This document shows positions 11,593-22,675 of a DNA stretch of 64,000 nt, piece after piece (the stretch's first letter is position 1; every line of letters starts with the position of its first letter). The position numbers and the translations under genes are program-made. The notes under the pieces were generated by a model. That model was given only the letters and a program-made list of their open reading frames with translations, made no database searches and had not been told where the DNA came from. Location of the stretch: contig NC_068977.1 of the NCBI RefSeq assembly GCF_016808095.1, forward strand, positions 24,329,364-24,393,363. The letters run 5' to 3'. Origin of the DNA: Vigna angularis. Lineage: Eukaryota; Streptophyta; Magnoliopsida; Fabales; Fabaceae.

Positions 11593-12243
11593 GTTATTAA
11601 TGGAAGAACTCCTTTTGATATGTTATATTATAACCCTCCTACCTATCTAAACTTAAAGGTTTTTGGTTGCTTATGTTATGCCTTTACATTAGAAAATAAC
11701 AGAAGTAAGTTTGATTCTAGGGCTAGAAAAGGTATTTTTCTAGGATATAAAAATAGTATGAAGGGTTACATTATTCTAGACATTAACACTATAGAGATCT
11801 TTATAAGCAGAAATGTGATTTTTTATGAAGATGTTTTCCCATACAAAAGTAAACAAAACAATCAAGAAGCTCATAATAATGAAGAAGATAGAATGTCTTT
11901 GCTTAATGATCTATGCTGCAGATATGATTCTATAAATAAGTAGAACTTGGTTGAGAATGGCATAAATGAGCAAAATACCACTGAGAATGTCAATATCAGT
12001 ATTGATAGCACTAATCCTATGGAGAATGAGGAAGTTCACAGCCAAAGAAAGTCCAACAGAATCAAAAGAACTCCTGAAATTTGAAGGATTACATTCTTGA
12101 AACAGACCAGCCTTCCTCTGCATCTTTGTGTGTCAAAAATGGTTTGAAAACTCCTTACCCTATCTCTAACATTTTATCTTATGGGTCTTTGTCTGAGAAA
12201 CACTTAAAATACACTCTAGCTATAACTGCCAGCAATGAACCCA
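11593..12243 (+). pseudogene. Copia integrase C-terminal region and linker to reverse transcriptase
   Basis: The frame after the hAT right end reads INGRTPFDMLYYNPPTYLNL, then KVFGCLCYAF and SKFDSRARKGIFLGY, the conserved end of copia integrase and the chromodomain-like GKGY region. A TAG at 11941 ends that frame. The serine/proline-rich linker continues in broken frames to about 12243, where SNEPSSYDEARN precedes the reverse transcriptase. It continues directly from 5903 once the transposon and one target duplication are discounted. Confidence 0.88.
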
Positions 12244-13188
12244 GTTCCTATGATGAAGCTAGAAATAATCCTTAATGGATAAATGCTATGCAAAAAGAAA
12301 TCAAAGCCTTACAGGACAATGGCACCTGGTTTTAACTCAACTTCCTCCTGGAAAGAAACCCATTGGGTGTAGATGGGTTTACAAAATCAAACATAGAGTT
12401 GATGGTACTGTAGAAAGATATAAGGCTCGTTTGGTGGCAAAAGGCTATACTCAACAAGAAGGAATAGATGTTCTAGACACATTTTCTCCTGTTGCTAAGC
12501 TTACCTCTGTCAGATTAATTCTTGCCCTTGTTGCCTCAAAGAACTGGTTCCTACATCAACTAGATGTGGATAATGCCTTTCTACATGGGGACCTAAATGA
12601 AGATATCTATATGGAACCTCTACCTGGTTTGAATGCTGACACTAAAGGACAAGTTTGCAAACTGACTAAATCTCTCTATGGTCTAAAACAGGCTAGTAGG
12701 CAATGGTTTGACAAACTATCTACCTTTCTCATTTCTAACAATTACGTGCAATCCAAATATGATCATTCTCTCTTTATCAAAAGAACATCTACAGATTTCA
12801 CAACTTTACTTGTGTATGTAGATGATATTGTTTTGGCAGGAAATTCTATGGCTGAAATTACTCACATTAAAACTCTTATGCATCATCAATTTAGTATAAA
12901 GAATCTGGGAGAACTCAAATACTTCCTAGGTTTTCAAGTTGCTATATCTAAGAAAGGCATACATCTTTGTCAAAGAAAGTATGCTCTTGACATCCTTGAA
13001 GAAACAGGAATGATGGGAAGCAAGCCTTGCTCCACCCCCTTTTTGAGCAACACAAGTTCTTTATACAAGACTGAAAATTACTTGGATAATCCCAGTTTTT
13101 ATCGCACATTGATTGGGAAGTTACTCTATCTTACTAATATTAGACCTTATTTGTGTTTTACTATCAATTTTCTAAATCAGTTTATGCA
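12244..13188 (+). pseudogene. Copia reverse transcriptase, frameshifted, interrupted on its 3' side
   Basis: From about 12335 the 12275-13225 frame matches copia RT: IGCRWVYKIKHRVDGTVERY, KARLVAKGYTQQEGID, FSPVAKLTSVRLILALVA, LHQLDVDNAFLHGDL, SLYGLKQASRQW, and the catalytic YVDD at 12815-12826. The first 20 codons of that frame are out of register: the true upstream sequence (WINAMQKEIKALQDNGTW) is in another frame, so a one-base shift lies near 12330. A TAA also precedes it at 12274. The frame runs into the CACTA-like insertion at 13189 after NQFMH. Confidence 0.93.
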
Positions 13189-14282
13189 CACTAGTGTAGA
13201 ATTAGGCTTTAACGTCACCCCATAGACGTCAGACAACAAAATAACCAACGTAAATTATTGAGCGGTAACACTTTCCTAAATAAGTGAGCATATAGACGTC
13301 TGTTAGGAGGGGCCCCAACGTCTATAATATTATAGACGTCGGGGCCCCTCCTAAGAGACGTCTTAATGCTTAACACATAGGTGAAAAGTAATTTTTTTCC
13401 GCTTTCGAGATGTCTGATCCCGCCATATTAGTGAGGGCCCCGATGTCTACTTTAGAATAGACGTCGGTTCACTTGGGGAGCCGACGTCTAGTTTGCTGTT
13501 AAATAATACATCAAACCCGCTGTTACGAGCACTTCATCGTCTTCCTTCTCGCCTTTTCTCTCCGCGACATTGCTTTTTCAGGTGCGTTTTTGTCTCTTTT
13601 GAACTGTTTAAACATACTTTTATTCCGATTATATTAGTCTTTGGTTGATTATCTTTCATTTGAACCGATTAAAATGAGTTTTTGTTGTGGTTTGTTGTAG
13701 TTTTTCTCGTGTCTTTGGGTAGAGTTGTACCGCATTCTCCCTTTGCTAGTTTCCTCGTAAGAAAAGCTTGCGTCTTTTGGATGTCTTATAGCGGTTCAAT
13801 CCAAAACCGAACTTCGGTCCTTGCCTAGTTCTATTGTCACCGTTCGTTTTCATTGTCAGTTTTAATGGAACTAGGCAAGGACTCTGATTCGGTTTTCGGT
13901 TGAAATGCCATGAGAGATCCAAAAGATGCAACCTTTTCTATGACGAAACTAGCAAAGGGAAGAAGGTCCTACACTACTCTACCCAAAGACACGAGCTTCA
14001 GTAAATGTTGGTTAATGCAATGTCCGACGTCTAAGGGGATCCATAGACGTCGGACATTACATTGTCAGACGTCTATGGAGTCCCTTTAGACATCGGACAT
14101 TGCATTAACTGACGTCTATGGAGCCCCTTAGACGTCCGGGTCATGTAGTAATGGACGTCTATAAAGACGTCGGACCTGTTTGAGTCCGGCGTTTGGTTAA
14201 CGTCACCCACAAAGACGTCGGTTCTGGAACTGACGTTAAAAGGCCAAAATAACAGATGTTAAATGCCCTTTCTGCACTAGTG
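13189..14282. mobile_element. Non-autonomous CACTA-like foldback element nested in copia
   Basis: The ends read CACTAGTGTAGAATTAGG and, on the opposite strand at the right, CACTAGTGCAGAAAGGG. Subterminal DNA is packed with GACGTC palindromes and their variants on both sides. No transposase is present. The centre (13706-13995) folds into a long hairpin. Flanking bases (GCA before, TGCGCA after) do not give a clean 3-base duplication. It splits the copia RT from RNase H: NQFMH lies before it and HHYQALQHVLRYI after. It is the same family as the element at 26.9-28.7 kb. Confidence 0.85.
13706..13995. repeat. Long imperfect inverted repeat (arms about 130 bases)
   Basis: CTCGTGTCTTTGGGTAGAG at 13706 is complemented by CTCTACCCAAAGACACGAG ending at 13995. 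Further paired blocks occur in order: CCCTTTGCTAGTTTC, TCTTTTGGAT, and GTCCTTGCCTAGTTC with GAACTAGGCAAGGAC. The loop is about 35 bases near 13835-13870. RNA from either strand could form a long hairpin. Confidence 0.88.
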
Positions 14283-14784
14283 TGCGCAGGAACCCACTAA
14301 TCACCATTATCAGGCTTTGCAACATGTTCTAAGATACATAAAATCAAGCCCTTCAGAAGGACTCTTTGTTGCTACTAACTCTGACATTCAAATAAAGGTC
14401 TTTAGTGATTCTGATTGGGCTACTTGTCCCAACACCAGAAGATCCACCACAAGCTCTACATCTTCCTAGGTTCCTGCCTCATCTCATGGATCTCACTACC
14501 TTTTTCAAGATCTCCACATTCAACCTACTGCTACCGTTGTTCTTTACTGCAACAACAACTTTGCCAAGCACATAGCTCACAACCAAAGCTTCCATGAGCG
14601 GATCAAACACATTGAATTAGACTGTCATGTTGTGAGAGAGAAGATTCAGGCAAAACTTTTGCATCTGCTCCCCATTCGATCAGAAGAACAGCTCGCCAAC
14701 GTTTTCACTAAGTTTCCTCACCGCGTTCGTTTCAGATCTATCATCCCCAAGCTTGGATTAGTTAGTATACACCATCCAACTTGA
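14283..14784 (+). pseudogene. Copia RNase H region, end of the polyprotein
   Basis: Continues the copia frame after the nested element: HHYQALQHVLRYIKSSPSE, FSDSDWATCPNTRRS (active-site Asp region), then after a frameshift near 14440 VVLYCNNNFAKHIAHN, HERIKHIELDCHVVREKIQ and PIRSEEQLANVFTK, ending at TGA 14782-14784. The G of the usual DWAGCPDTRRS is a T here, and the frame breaks after TTSSTSS. The RNase H would degrade the RNA strand during reverse transcription. Confidence 0.9.
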
Positions 14785-14792
14785 GGGAAGGC
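14781..14792 (+). other. Copia polypurine tract
   Basis: TTGAGGGAAGGC directly precedes the 3' LTR and fits the plus-strand primer position. Confidence 0.8.
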
Positions 14793-15140
14793 TATTAACG
14801 CTCTATGTTTAGTTTGTTACTCATTTATTGCAGCAATCAGTTGTTGGGTTTTCTTTGTTTTTCTGTTATAGGTTAGGGATTTCTACCAAAAGTCCCTCTT
14901 CTTTCTGTTTTACTAGAACCCTATATATCTAGGGTTCCTCTTCTTTTCTTTTCATATAGATTGAAACAATACAGAGTAATAAAGTGTTTACCTTTTCTCG
15001 TTCGTCCTTCTTCTTTCTCTGGTTTTCTTTCACTGCTTTTTTTCTAAGCTTCTCCAGTGCTTCCCTTGCCATGGAAACCTCTAGAGCTCTTCACTACAGG
15101 AGCCTCTCTCTCTTCGGCAGCCCTAGTATCGGTTCTAATA
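14793..15140 (+). repeat. 3' LTR of the copia element
   Basis: Matches the 5' LTR closely from TATTAAC to TTCTAATA. It keeps the segment lost from the 5' LTR, which contains CTATATATCTAGGG, a likely TATA region. A reading frame inside it (14984-15172) is an LTR frame, not a gene. Confidence 0.92.
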
Positions 15141-15821
15141 TAAATATTTGTTTTAATGTCAAACTACTATGAAGTTAACTGACGCTGCTTAATGTTTTAT
15201 GCTAATAGTTGATTTAATAAACTGTACGACACACTAGCTATTTATTTTTAATGTTTATATGTAAGCAAGTTAGTGTCAGTTAAGCTATCACTAATTTATA
15301 TGTTTTGAATATGTGAACTTTCATGACAATGAAGAATTAAAGATAATAAACTTTTTTCTTTATAATTATTTTCTCTCATTTCTTATATACATGTTTACAT
15401 TAATTTTTTTCTTCCACACTCATCTTTTTTATTTACATTTTTCTTCTCATCTTTATTCATATTCATATTCTTCATTTACATTGATCTCCTTCATAAAAAC
15501 TAATTTCTTTCATTTATTATAATGGTTTTTCTATTCTTTTGTTTGTATTTTATTATTTTAAAGATGAAAGCGTTATATGATAAATTTCTTTTTGGAATTA
15601 TTATCATTAGTATCGTCGGCTAGAGTAACATTAAATAAAATTAAATTTTAATTAAACTAATCTTAGTGTTTTTGTTACCAATGAGGATCTTTGGTATCTT
15701 GAAAGCTACTGTAAAGTTTTGATGATGATAAAAGCTGAAGAATTGAAGACTCTAAATGCATCTTTGTTAAACGCATTTTGTATAAACAAATGTATAGGAT
15801 AAATTGTAATGATGTAAAAAT
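15141..15821. other. AT-rich spacer, no gene seen
   Basis: T-rich low-complexity DNA; the frame at 15313-15522 is dominated by Phe, Ser and Tyr and has no domain. Confidence 0.6.
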
Positions 15822-16798
15822 TGTTAGAATTTTTCGTATTTAGTGAGTCATTGCGCAAATAATCAATTATTAAGAAGAATAATCGATTATCACGAGCCAA
15901 TTTAGAAGAGAGTTGCTCGCGCAAATAATCGATTATTACACAGAATAATCGATTATCACTGTTTCATTTAATACTGTCCAAATCTCTGGAATAATCGATT
16001 ATTGCTCAGGATAATCGATTATCACATTTTGAAAACCCCATAACGGACACAAATAATCAATTATCACTTATGATAATCGAATATCAGTGGCAGTTGGGAG
16101 ATGTCTTTTCAGTTTTTGTCCCTCCACGAAACTAGGCTTATAAATAGAGGTGTTCACAGCTCTTAGAAAAGCACTTTTCAATTGAGAGTATTAGAGCTTT
16201 GTGCCTAAGGGAAGCTCTCTGTGAGTGAAAAGGATCTATGCCACTTTGAGAATACAGTTTGTCTGAGGAAGTTCTCAAAGTGATAGAGTGCTCTTGTCTG
16301 GTCTTGTGAATAGGAGAAGCTCGCGCTTTGTGTGTCAAAGGTCGGAGCAGTTCTCTTCAAGTTGGCAGAGTTGTTGCTTCCGGTTCGTGCGTCGAAGGAA
16401 GCTCTTTCGGTTTGTTTGTCGAAGGAAGTTACTTGTTGCACTCTTCTGGTTCGTTTGTCGAAGGAAGGTGTTTTCTATTCTTTGCTCATTTCATTATCTT
16501 GTAATATGTACAACTATATTTTTAGTGAAAAAGGTTAATCACTATTTATAGTGATTAATGACTGGACGTAGAATCTTTTGATTCGAACCAGAATAAAAAT
16601 TCTGTGTTGATTTTCTTGATCCCTAAACTCTTAGCACATCAACTGTTCGATAAAAGTTCGCTAAGAAAATCAAATTTTGAAACCGACTATTTTAACTTGT
16701 GTTGTGATCGTTACACGCTTTCCGCTATCTATATTTTATTCCGCTACGCGACTATATAACGGTACCGATTGTTTCGACAGTTTTTAGTTGGTGCTACA
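15822..16798 (+). repeat. Probable solo LTR rich in ATAATCGATTAT palindromes
   Basis: It begins TGTTAGAATTTTTCG and a plausible end is GGTGCTACA at 16798. 15850-16085 holds about eight copies of ATAATCGATTAT or one-base variants. A TATA-like TATAAATAGAGG at 16138 is followed by a plausible transcript leader with repeated TCGAAGGAAG units (16320-16470), then TTTTGATTCGAACCAG. No coding region or second copy is adjacent, and I found no matching target duplication, so the borders are uncertain. Confidence 0.5.
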
Positions 16799-18479
16799 TT
16801 ATTTTAATTAAAAAAATTAATTTTAAAATTAGTAATAAATTAGCCTCAGTTAACTTTCAAAAGCTAACACTGATAAATTAATGTTTATAACTTTAAAGTT
16901 GTACTCATGTACGACACAAATCTAACACTATTGGTTATAAACATTGATTTTTACTAGTTAAATCATATCATTCGTTTTTCTTTTAGAGAAATTTTTAATC
17001 AGTCTTTTACTTTTTATGTGTTTAAATTTAGTTTCAATTTCGAAAAATTTGATGCAAGTTCTTTCCTTTAGTATTATATTAACAACATTAAATAGGTGTA
17101 TTATGTGTCAATTTTAGTTTTTTCTTTTAATTATTTTTAATTTTAATTTTCTCACGTATCAAGTTAATGTCATGTCATGTGATAGTAATAATGTGACAAT
17201 AACAGTATCGTGTGTCATTCTTATGTCATATGTCATTGTCTTAATCTTAAATTGATCTATATATTTTTATTTTGTCTCAATTAAATTCTATTTTTTTTAA
17301 ACCGAAACAATTTGATCTCTTTTAGAATTTGAAACAAAAGTTAAATGGTGTATCAATGTTATACTAATATTTTTATTAAAATTGATAGTTTTATTTAAAT
17401 TTTTAACAAAATTTAATTTATTTACATTTATATTTTATATTGAACTTTATTCAAAATTTGTTTCCAATTTTTAAATTTATTTGTTTTAAATTGTTGTAAA
17501 ATTGTTTAAAATTATTTTAAAATTTATAAAATTGTTATTTGTAAGTCAACTCAAAGATTTGAATAGAAATTATTGAATTTGTCACATTTTAAAAATATTC
17601 ATCTATTTAAAATAATAAGAAAAGTTAATAAATTTTTTTTATTTTATGAGATACAATTGATAAACAAATTTAACATTTGTTAGTTGAAATTAATTTTGAA
17701 GTTTTTCAATAAATATTACTTTCTTTTAACAACTTTAAAATAATTTAAATAAAATTCAATATAAGATATAAATATAAATTAACTTAATCTTTGTTAAAAG
17801 TATTTATAAAAATATCAATTTTAATAAAAAATATTTATTTAAAAATTAAATTTGGTTTCAATTTAAACTGTAGTGAAATTATTTAATTAAAAAAATTATA
17901 TCTAAATTGAGACAAAATTAAAATACGAAATAAACACAATGACAACTAAAATGATAATGATGTTTGGAACCATTATGGTCACATCACATTGTATTATTAT
18001 GTAACACAATGTTAATTTGACACGTGATAAAATTTTATTTTAAAAAAATAAAAAATAAAAACAAAAATAATTAAAAATATATTAATATAATCATTAATAT
18101 TATTGTAATTATGATGAATGCGCCCTTTAAATCAATAAAAGAAATAAAGGGGTATATTATAAACTGCAGAATATTAATTGCTAGATGTTATAGCTCGTAA
18201 ATATTTTTTAATGTTTGTATTAATTTTATACTAACAAAGTGTGCATAATATTAACTCCATGGATTAAATACATTATCTTTTATATATATATATATATATA
18301 TATTGCATTAAATTATATATTACATTTAATAAATATTATTGAAATTTTGATGAATGCTCCCATTCAATAAATATATGTATTCATTGTAAACATATCTCAT
18401 AAATATTGTTTAATGTTTGTATTAATTTTATAGTAATGAAGCGCGTTTAATATTTACTCCATGGATTGGATACATTGTC

Positions 18480-18520
<41 letters not shown>

Positions 18521-18904
18521 ATTTTATGAATCTTAACCCATTATAATCAATTAAGGTATTTATGTAATCAGTTAAGTTTTTTTCTTTTTCTTTAACAAGT
18601 TTGTTTCTATTTTAACATATTATTCTAAAAATGTAATTGATTATTTAATCATACTACTCAATTATAAATTCATTTGACCGTTGTGATAGTTTAAGCTATT
18701 AAATGAAATGGGTTTAAACAAAGTAAATTAATTTAACCAATTATACAATGGATTAATCAATGTACTTAAGCAAATTTTCAATCCAATTTTCATTTTAAAC
18801 AGATATATATAATGACATAGTTATATGTTTTAATCGATTATACAACTTACATAATCAATTATTACAGAGTAATTTTCCCCTCTTAAGCATATATATATAT
18901 ATAT
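16799..18904. other. Very AT-rich intergenic DNA
   Basis: No open frame of note. It contains an imperfect direct duplication (18115-18500) and two TA microsatellites. Confidence 0.6.
18115..18516. repeat. Imperfect tandem duplication of about 190 bases, each ending in a TA microsatellite
   Basis: Both halves contain, in order, GATGAATGC, AATGTTTGTATTAATTTTAT, ACTCCATGGATT and a (TA)n run (18280-18303 and 18482-18516). The second half has diverged by several small indels. Confidence 0.65.
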
Positions 18905-20168
18905 CACTAGTAGAAAAATCCATTTTTAACTCGTGATATATGCCCCGGTTTTGTAAAAACCGAAGCATTAAAGACGCGGTGGCAGTTTAGAAATTAAAAT
19001 GAAGTTATATGCTTCGGTTATACAAACAACCGAGGCATAAAAAATTTACGACACCGGTTAATGAAGGACCGAGGCATAAAGATCTGATACTGCTTCGGGT
19101 TAATGTAGGACCGAGGCAGAAGGATGCACGTTTTCCAGTTACGGCCTCGGTTAATAAAAGAACCGAGGCGTAACGTGTTCACCTTTTCAGTTTTCAGGCA
19201 GAGACCCTTCATTTCCCACTTTTCATTTCACCTTTTCAGTTTTCAATTTCCCACTTTTCATTTCACCTTTTCACTTTCCCTCATCCCCTCCCTCCTCTCC
19301 TGCAACCCCTCCCTCCTCTCCCTCCTCTCTTGCAACACCTCCCATTCTCCAGTGCGGCGACAGTGCGGCGACGGTGCGGCGAGGCGAGACGATACCAGAT
19401 CTGACGAGACGAGGCGGTGACGGTGACGACACGAGACGGTGCGACGAGGACAGATCTTGCGACGGTGCGGCCAGGCGACACGGCTCGCGACGGTGCGGCG
19501 AGGCGAGAGCTCCGACTGCGCGACGAGGCGAGAGAGATCTCGACGGCGCGGCAAGGCGAGAGAGATCTAGAAGGCGCGGCACGGCGAGGGAGCTCGCGAC
19601 GGTGCGGCGAGAGCCCGCGACGGCGCGGCGAGAGCCCGCGAAGGTGCGGCTGGAGCCCGCGACGGCGGCTGCAATGGAGGAACTGCGTTTTTTGCTTTTT
19701 GATTTTTGGTTTTTGTTTCTGTTTCTTTGCATGTGGATAATGGATCTCTGATTTTTTGTTTGGTTTGGATCTCTGATTTTGGTTTGGATATCTGATTTTG
19801 GTGTTTGGATCTCCGTCTGCTCTCTGTGCTTCCTGTTCTTCATGTTTGAATGAAAAAAATTGCTCTCTCTGCTTCCTGTTCTTCATGTTTGGATGAAAAA
19901 AATTGCAGAAAATAGGAGAAAAGAGGAAGAAGTTTAACCATACAAAGAACAAACAAACGTAACAACACTGATTTCGGTTCAGAATAAAAAAATTAAACAA
20001 CTTTACTGCCTCGGTTGTCTGTGAGCCGAGTCAGAATCTGAAACCTTTTGATTCGGTTCAGAACCGAGTCAAAAAATCCATTCTTTTTACCTCGTTGGAA
20101 TATACACCGGTTCTAGAACCGGTGTCTATAAGTGAAAATGACCGAGGCGATATGTGCTTATTGTACTA

Positions 20169-20171
<3 letters not shown>
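18905..20171. mobile_element. Non-autonomous CACTA element A
   Basis: Starts CACTAGTAGAAAAATCC and ends TATTGTACTAGTG, with TAT on both sides (18902-18904 and 20172-20174) as a 3-base target duplication. Both subterminal regions carry palindromic pairs such as GCCTCGGTT and AACCGAGGC (18,940-19,175 and 20,010-20,155). The centre (19340-19680) is a GC-rich block of repeats related to GCGGCGAGAGCCCGCGACG. Reading frames on both strands there mirror one another and reflect composition. No transposase domain was seen. Confidence 0.85.

Positions 20172-20203
<32 letters not shown>
20172..20203. repeat. TA microsatellite
   Basis: About 16 TA units directly beside CACTA element A. The target TAT lies within it. 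Confidence 0.9.
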
Positions 20204-20204
<1 letters not shown>

Positions 20205-20715
20205 TTTGTTAAATCGATTATTTCACTCATAAATGATATACTCAATCTATTTAAAACATGATTAATTTTAATACAAATGAATTCTCATAACAATCACAAA
20301 CAAACAAGCAACAGATAAGACAATTCTTATGCCATTTGTTGTGTAAGAAACTATAAAATCATTCTTTTGTTCATCATAAAAAACATGGACATAAAGGGTA
20401 GGTTTAGCTCCCCTATCAACAGTTTCCACCTACGATGATCGTACTTGTACGTGAGTAGATGGCATTGTAGATAAAACCGGATCAAAGTAGATGACGAGTG
20501 TTGTGATCTTTTATTTCGGCAATGACTATTTATATTATTTTAGAAGTTTTCAGACTTAGTATTTTTTATATAAAAGTGATATTATAAACTTTTCGGATTA
20601 TGTTTATAGTTATATATTTTGCTTCCGCATTTTAATCAATTAAAGTTGATTAATTGAAATGAATGTTTTAAGAAATTGTTGCGAAGATTTTGTACTCGTA
20701 ACATTCCGAAAGGGG
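20204..20715. other. Spacer, no gene seen
   Basis: AT-rich. Its last part (20690-20715) has a CGTAACATTCCGAAAGGGG motif that resembles LTR-end sequence of the block that follows. Confidence 0.5.
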
Positions 20716-21837
20716 TGTTACACCCAACATCAAAGAGAGAAACATAGAGAAAGAGAGAAAAGGGACGTTTTTGGGAGATAAGAGAAAGAGTTGCAGCAAA
20801 CCTTAGTGCAAGGGAAGATTTGTGCTGTTTTTGGAGTATAGATAAAGCCCTAATATGGAAAAGCTTACCTTTGTTGTTTCTTTGGTGTATGTTATATGTT
20901 CTTGATTATCTGGATTAATAAACCTTGTTTTGAAGCATGTGTACATGGTTATGGTTATCATTATTGGTGGCTATGGTTGGGTAAGGGTTTGTGTATGCAT
21001 GGGGAAAGGGTTTATGTAATATTTGTGATGGGGTTTTTCCCTATTAATGTATGTATGGTTTTGTTGACTTATCCTATAATAGGGTTTGATGTTAAGGGGA
21101 AACATAGTTATGATAATTAGAAGTTTTACCATGCAAATATATGTTATAAAGAATGGTATGATGATCATATGCAATATGTTGGGTTTGTTTGGGTTATAAT
21201 CTACATAATGATGGGTTTTGGATAATTCAAGTGATGTAATTTATGTATTAAGGTTGGTTCATAGGCTTGAATGCATGCATGATGTTTTGGGTGTGTTCTG
21301 TCATGAGTTCAGGTTAATGTATGTGTGTTTTGAATACTTAAATTATCTCCAGGACGTGTTTCAATTCGATAATAATCAATTATCACTAGTTATAATTGAT
21401 TATTTGTGCATTGGTTTTGAGTTCTGATTCGGGAATAATCGATTATTTGGGATGATAATCGATTATCCTTTCATATTTTATGATTTTGGAAGTTTGATGA
21501 GCCAGGACCATTGAGATAATCAATTATCACAATATAATTTGTGTAAAATGTGAGTTTCTCGGGAATAACTGATTATCGCTTATGATAGTCGATTATCCAG
21601 TTCATTTTTGTTAAAAAAAAGGTGAATTTGATGAAGAATGGATGTGGGCCAAGCTTGAGGAGTTGTAGAATGTGATGATAATCAGAGAATGAGATTAATG
21701 GTTGTGTTTAGGGTCGGGTTGGACTTTTGAATTAGTGATGGAGAATCAGTGGAAGATGGAATGCACAAGAATGTGTGGTTAATGAACATGAGGCATGCGA
21801 TATTAGTCTACTTGGTGTACTTAGTAAATCTTGAGAC

Positions 21838-21970
21838 TATCTATGGATAGGTGCTCCCTTTGGAATTGGTTGGTTAAAAGGGAGAAATATTCTCTTTGGC
21901 ATTGGTTGTTGAAAAGGGGGGACTCTCTTTGGCATTGGTTGTTCAAAAGAGTGATGATCTCTTTGGAAAA
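21838..21970 (+). repeat. Three short tandem units of about 40 bases
   Basis: CTTTGGAATTGGTTGGTTAA, CTTTGGCATTGGTTGTTGAA and CTTTGGCATTGGTTGTTCAA follow one another with AAAGGG/AAAGAG spacers. The overlapping frames on both strands are a product of this repeat. Confidence 0.75.
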
Positions 21971-22154
21971 TAGTTGTATGAAAGATAATGGTGTTCGAGT
22001 GTTGAATCTTCTTTGGTGGGGGGATAAATGTTTCACCTTATGTGATAGGACAACAGGTCCAAACCCAGAAGGATGACTCAAGTATGCCTATAGGGGAGCC
22101 TATAAGTAGGCCTATAGGGGAGGCTATAGGTGGGTGAGGGTACAAGAGTGTGAC

Positions 22155-22675
22155 TAGGGATGGCAAAAAAATTCGCGGACACGGGTATCCGCAGATAAAT
22201 TCCGCGACGGGTAGTTACTATCCGCAGATATTTACTACCCGCGGGTAATGGGTAGTGGGTATTTTAATACCCGCTTCTATACAGGTCGGGTACGAGTAGT
22301 ATACTACCCGACCCGAGGGTATCCGTTACCCGCAAAAAATATTAAAAAAATTAATTTATAGATTTTTTTATTAAATTTAATGAAAAGTAAAATTAATATA
22401 TTTTATTAGGTTAAATTTAATTAAAATTAAATTTTATATTATATTTAATTTATATTATATTATATATATATTTTTTGTAATTTTATTTAAATTTTATTTT
22501 AAAAATGTATAAAATATTATTTTTGCGGGTATCCGCGTGTTTTAAAATACCCGCAGGTATTTTCTAAATGGATACCCGTGCGGATAGCGGGATGGGTAGC
22601 GGGTACAATTTTATTTGGGGGCTCGGGTTGCGGGTAGGCACTATTTGTGCCCGACCCGACCCGTTGTTATCCTTA
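22155..22675. mobile_element. Non-autonomous hAT element (MITE) with perfect target duplication
   Basis: Ends TAGGGATGGCAA and the complement of TTGTTATCCTTA form imperfect inverted repeats. The 8-base sequence AGTGTGAC occurs on both sides (22147-22154 and 22676-22683). Both subterminal regions are filled with ACCCGCGGGTA-type motifs (CGGGTA and TACCCG), and the centre is AT-rich. It has no coding capacity. Confidence 0.92.

Larger units (their letters stand above)
3381..15140 (+). mobile_element. Ty1/copia LTR retrotransposon, interrupted by two nested transposons
   Basis: Two direct LTRs (3381-3698 and 14793-15140) flank, in copia order, gag, protease, integrase, reverse transcriptase and RNase H. 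A primer-binding site TGGTATCAGAGC follows the 5' LTR and a purine-rich tract precedes the 3' LTR. Subtracting the hAT insertion (5904-11592) and the CACTA-like insertion (13189-14282) leaves about 5 kb, the usual copia size. Flanks are AAAAT on the left and TAAAT on the right, an imperfect 5-base target duplication. The coding region has stops and frameshifts, so the element is dead. The LTRs begin TATTA and end TAATA rather than the usual TG...CA. Confidence 0.95.

Noticed and set aside
15141..15300. Possible continuation of a host gene after the 3' LTR frame
   Set aside because: The 14984-15172 frame is LTR sequence that reads into AT-rich DNA; its 5' LTR counterpart is the same sequence.
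15850..16085. Regularly spaced palindromes considered as a CRISPR-like array
   Set aside because: The organism is a plant, spacers are irregular, and the repeats are short palindromes within an LTR-like block.
16138..16551. Several frames on both strands with FVCRRK and SFDKQTER repeats
   Set aside because: Created by repeated TCGAAGGAAG units in a probable LTR leader; no consistent frame.
19258..20000. Long overlapping reading frames on both strands (up to 239 codons)
   Set aside because: They mirror one another, are rich in Arg, Ser and Ala from a GC-rich repeat, and lie in the core of CACTA element A.
21831..22081. Complementary 81- and 86-codon frames
   Set aside because: Produced by the 40-base tandem CTTTGGCATTGG units.
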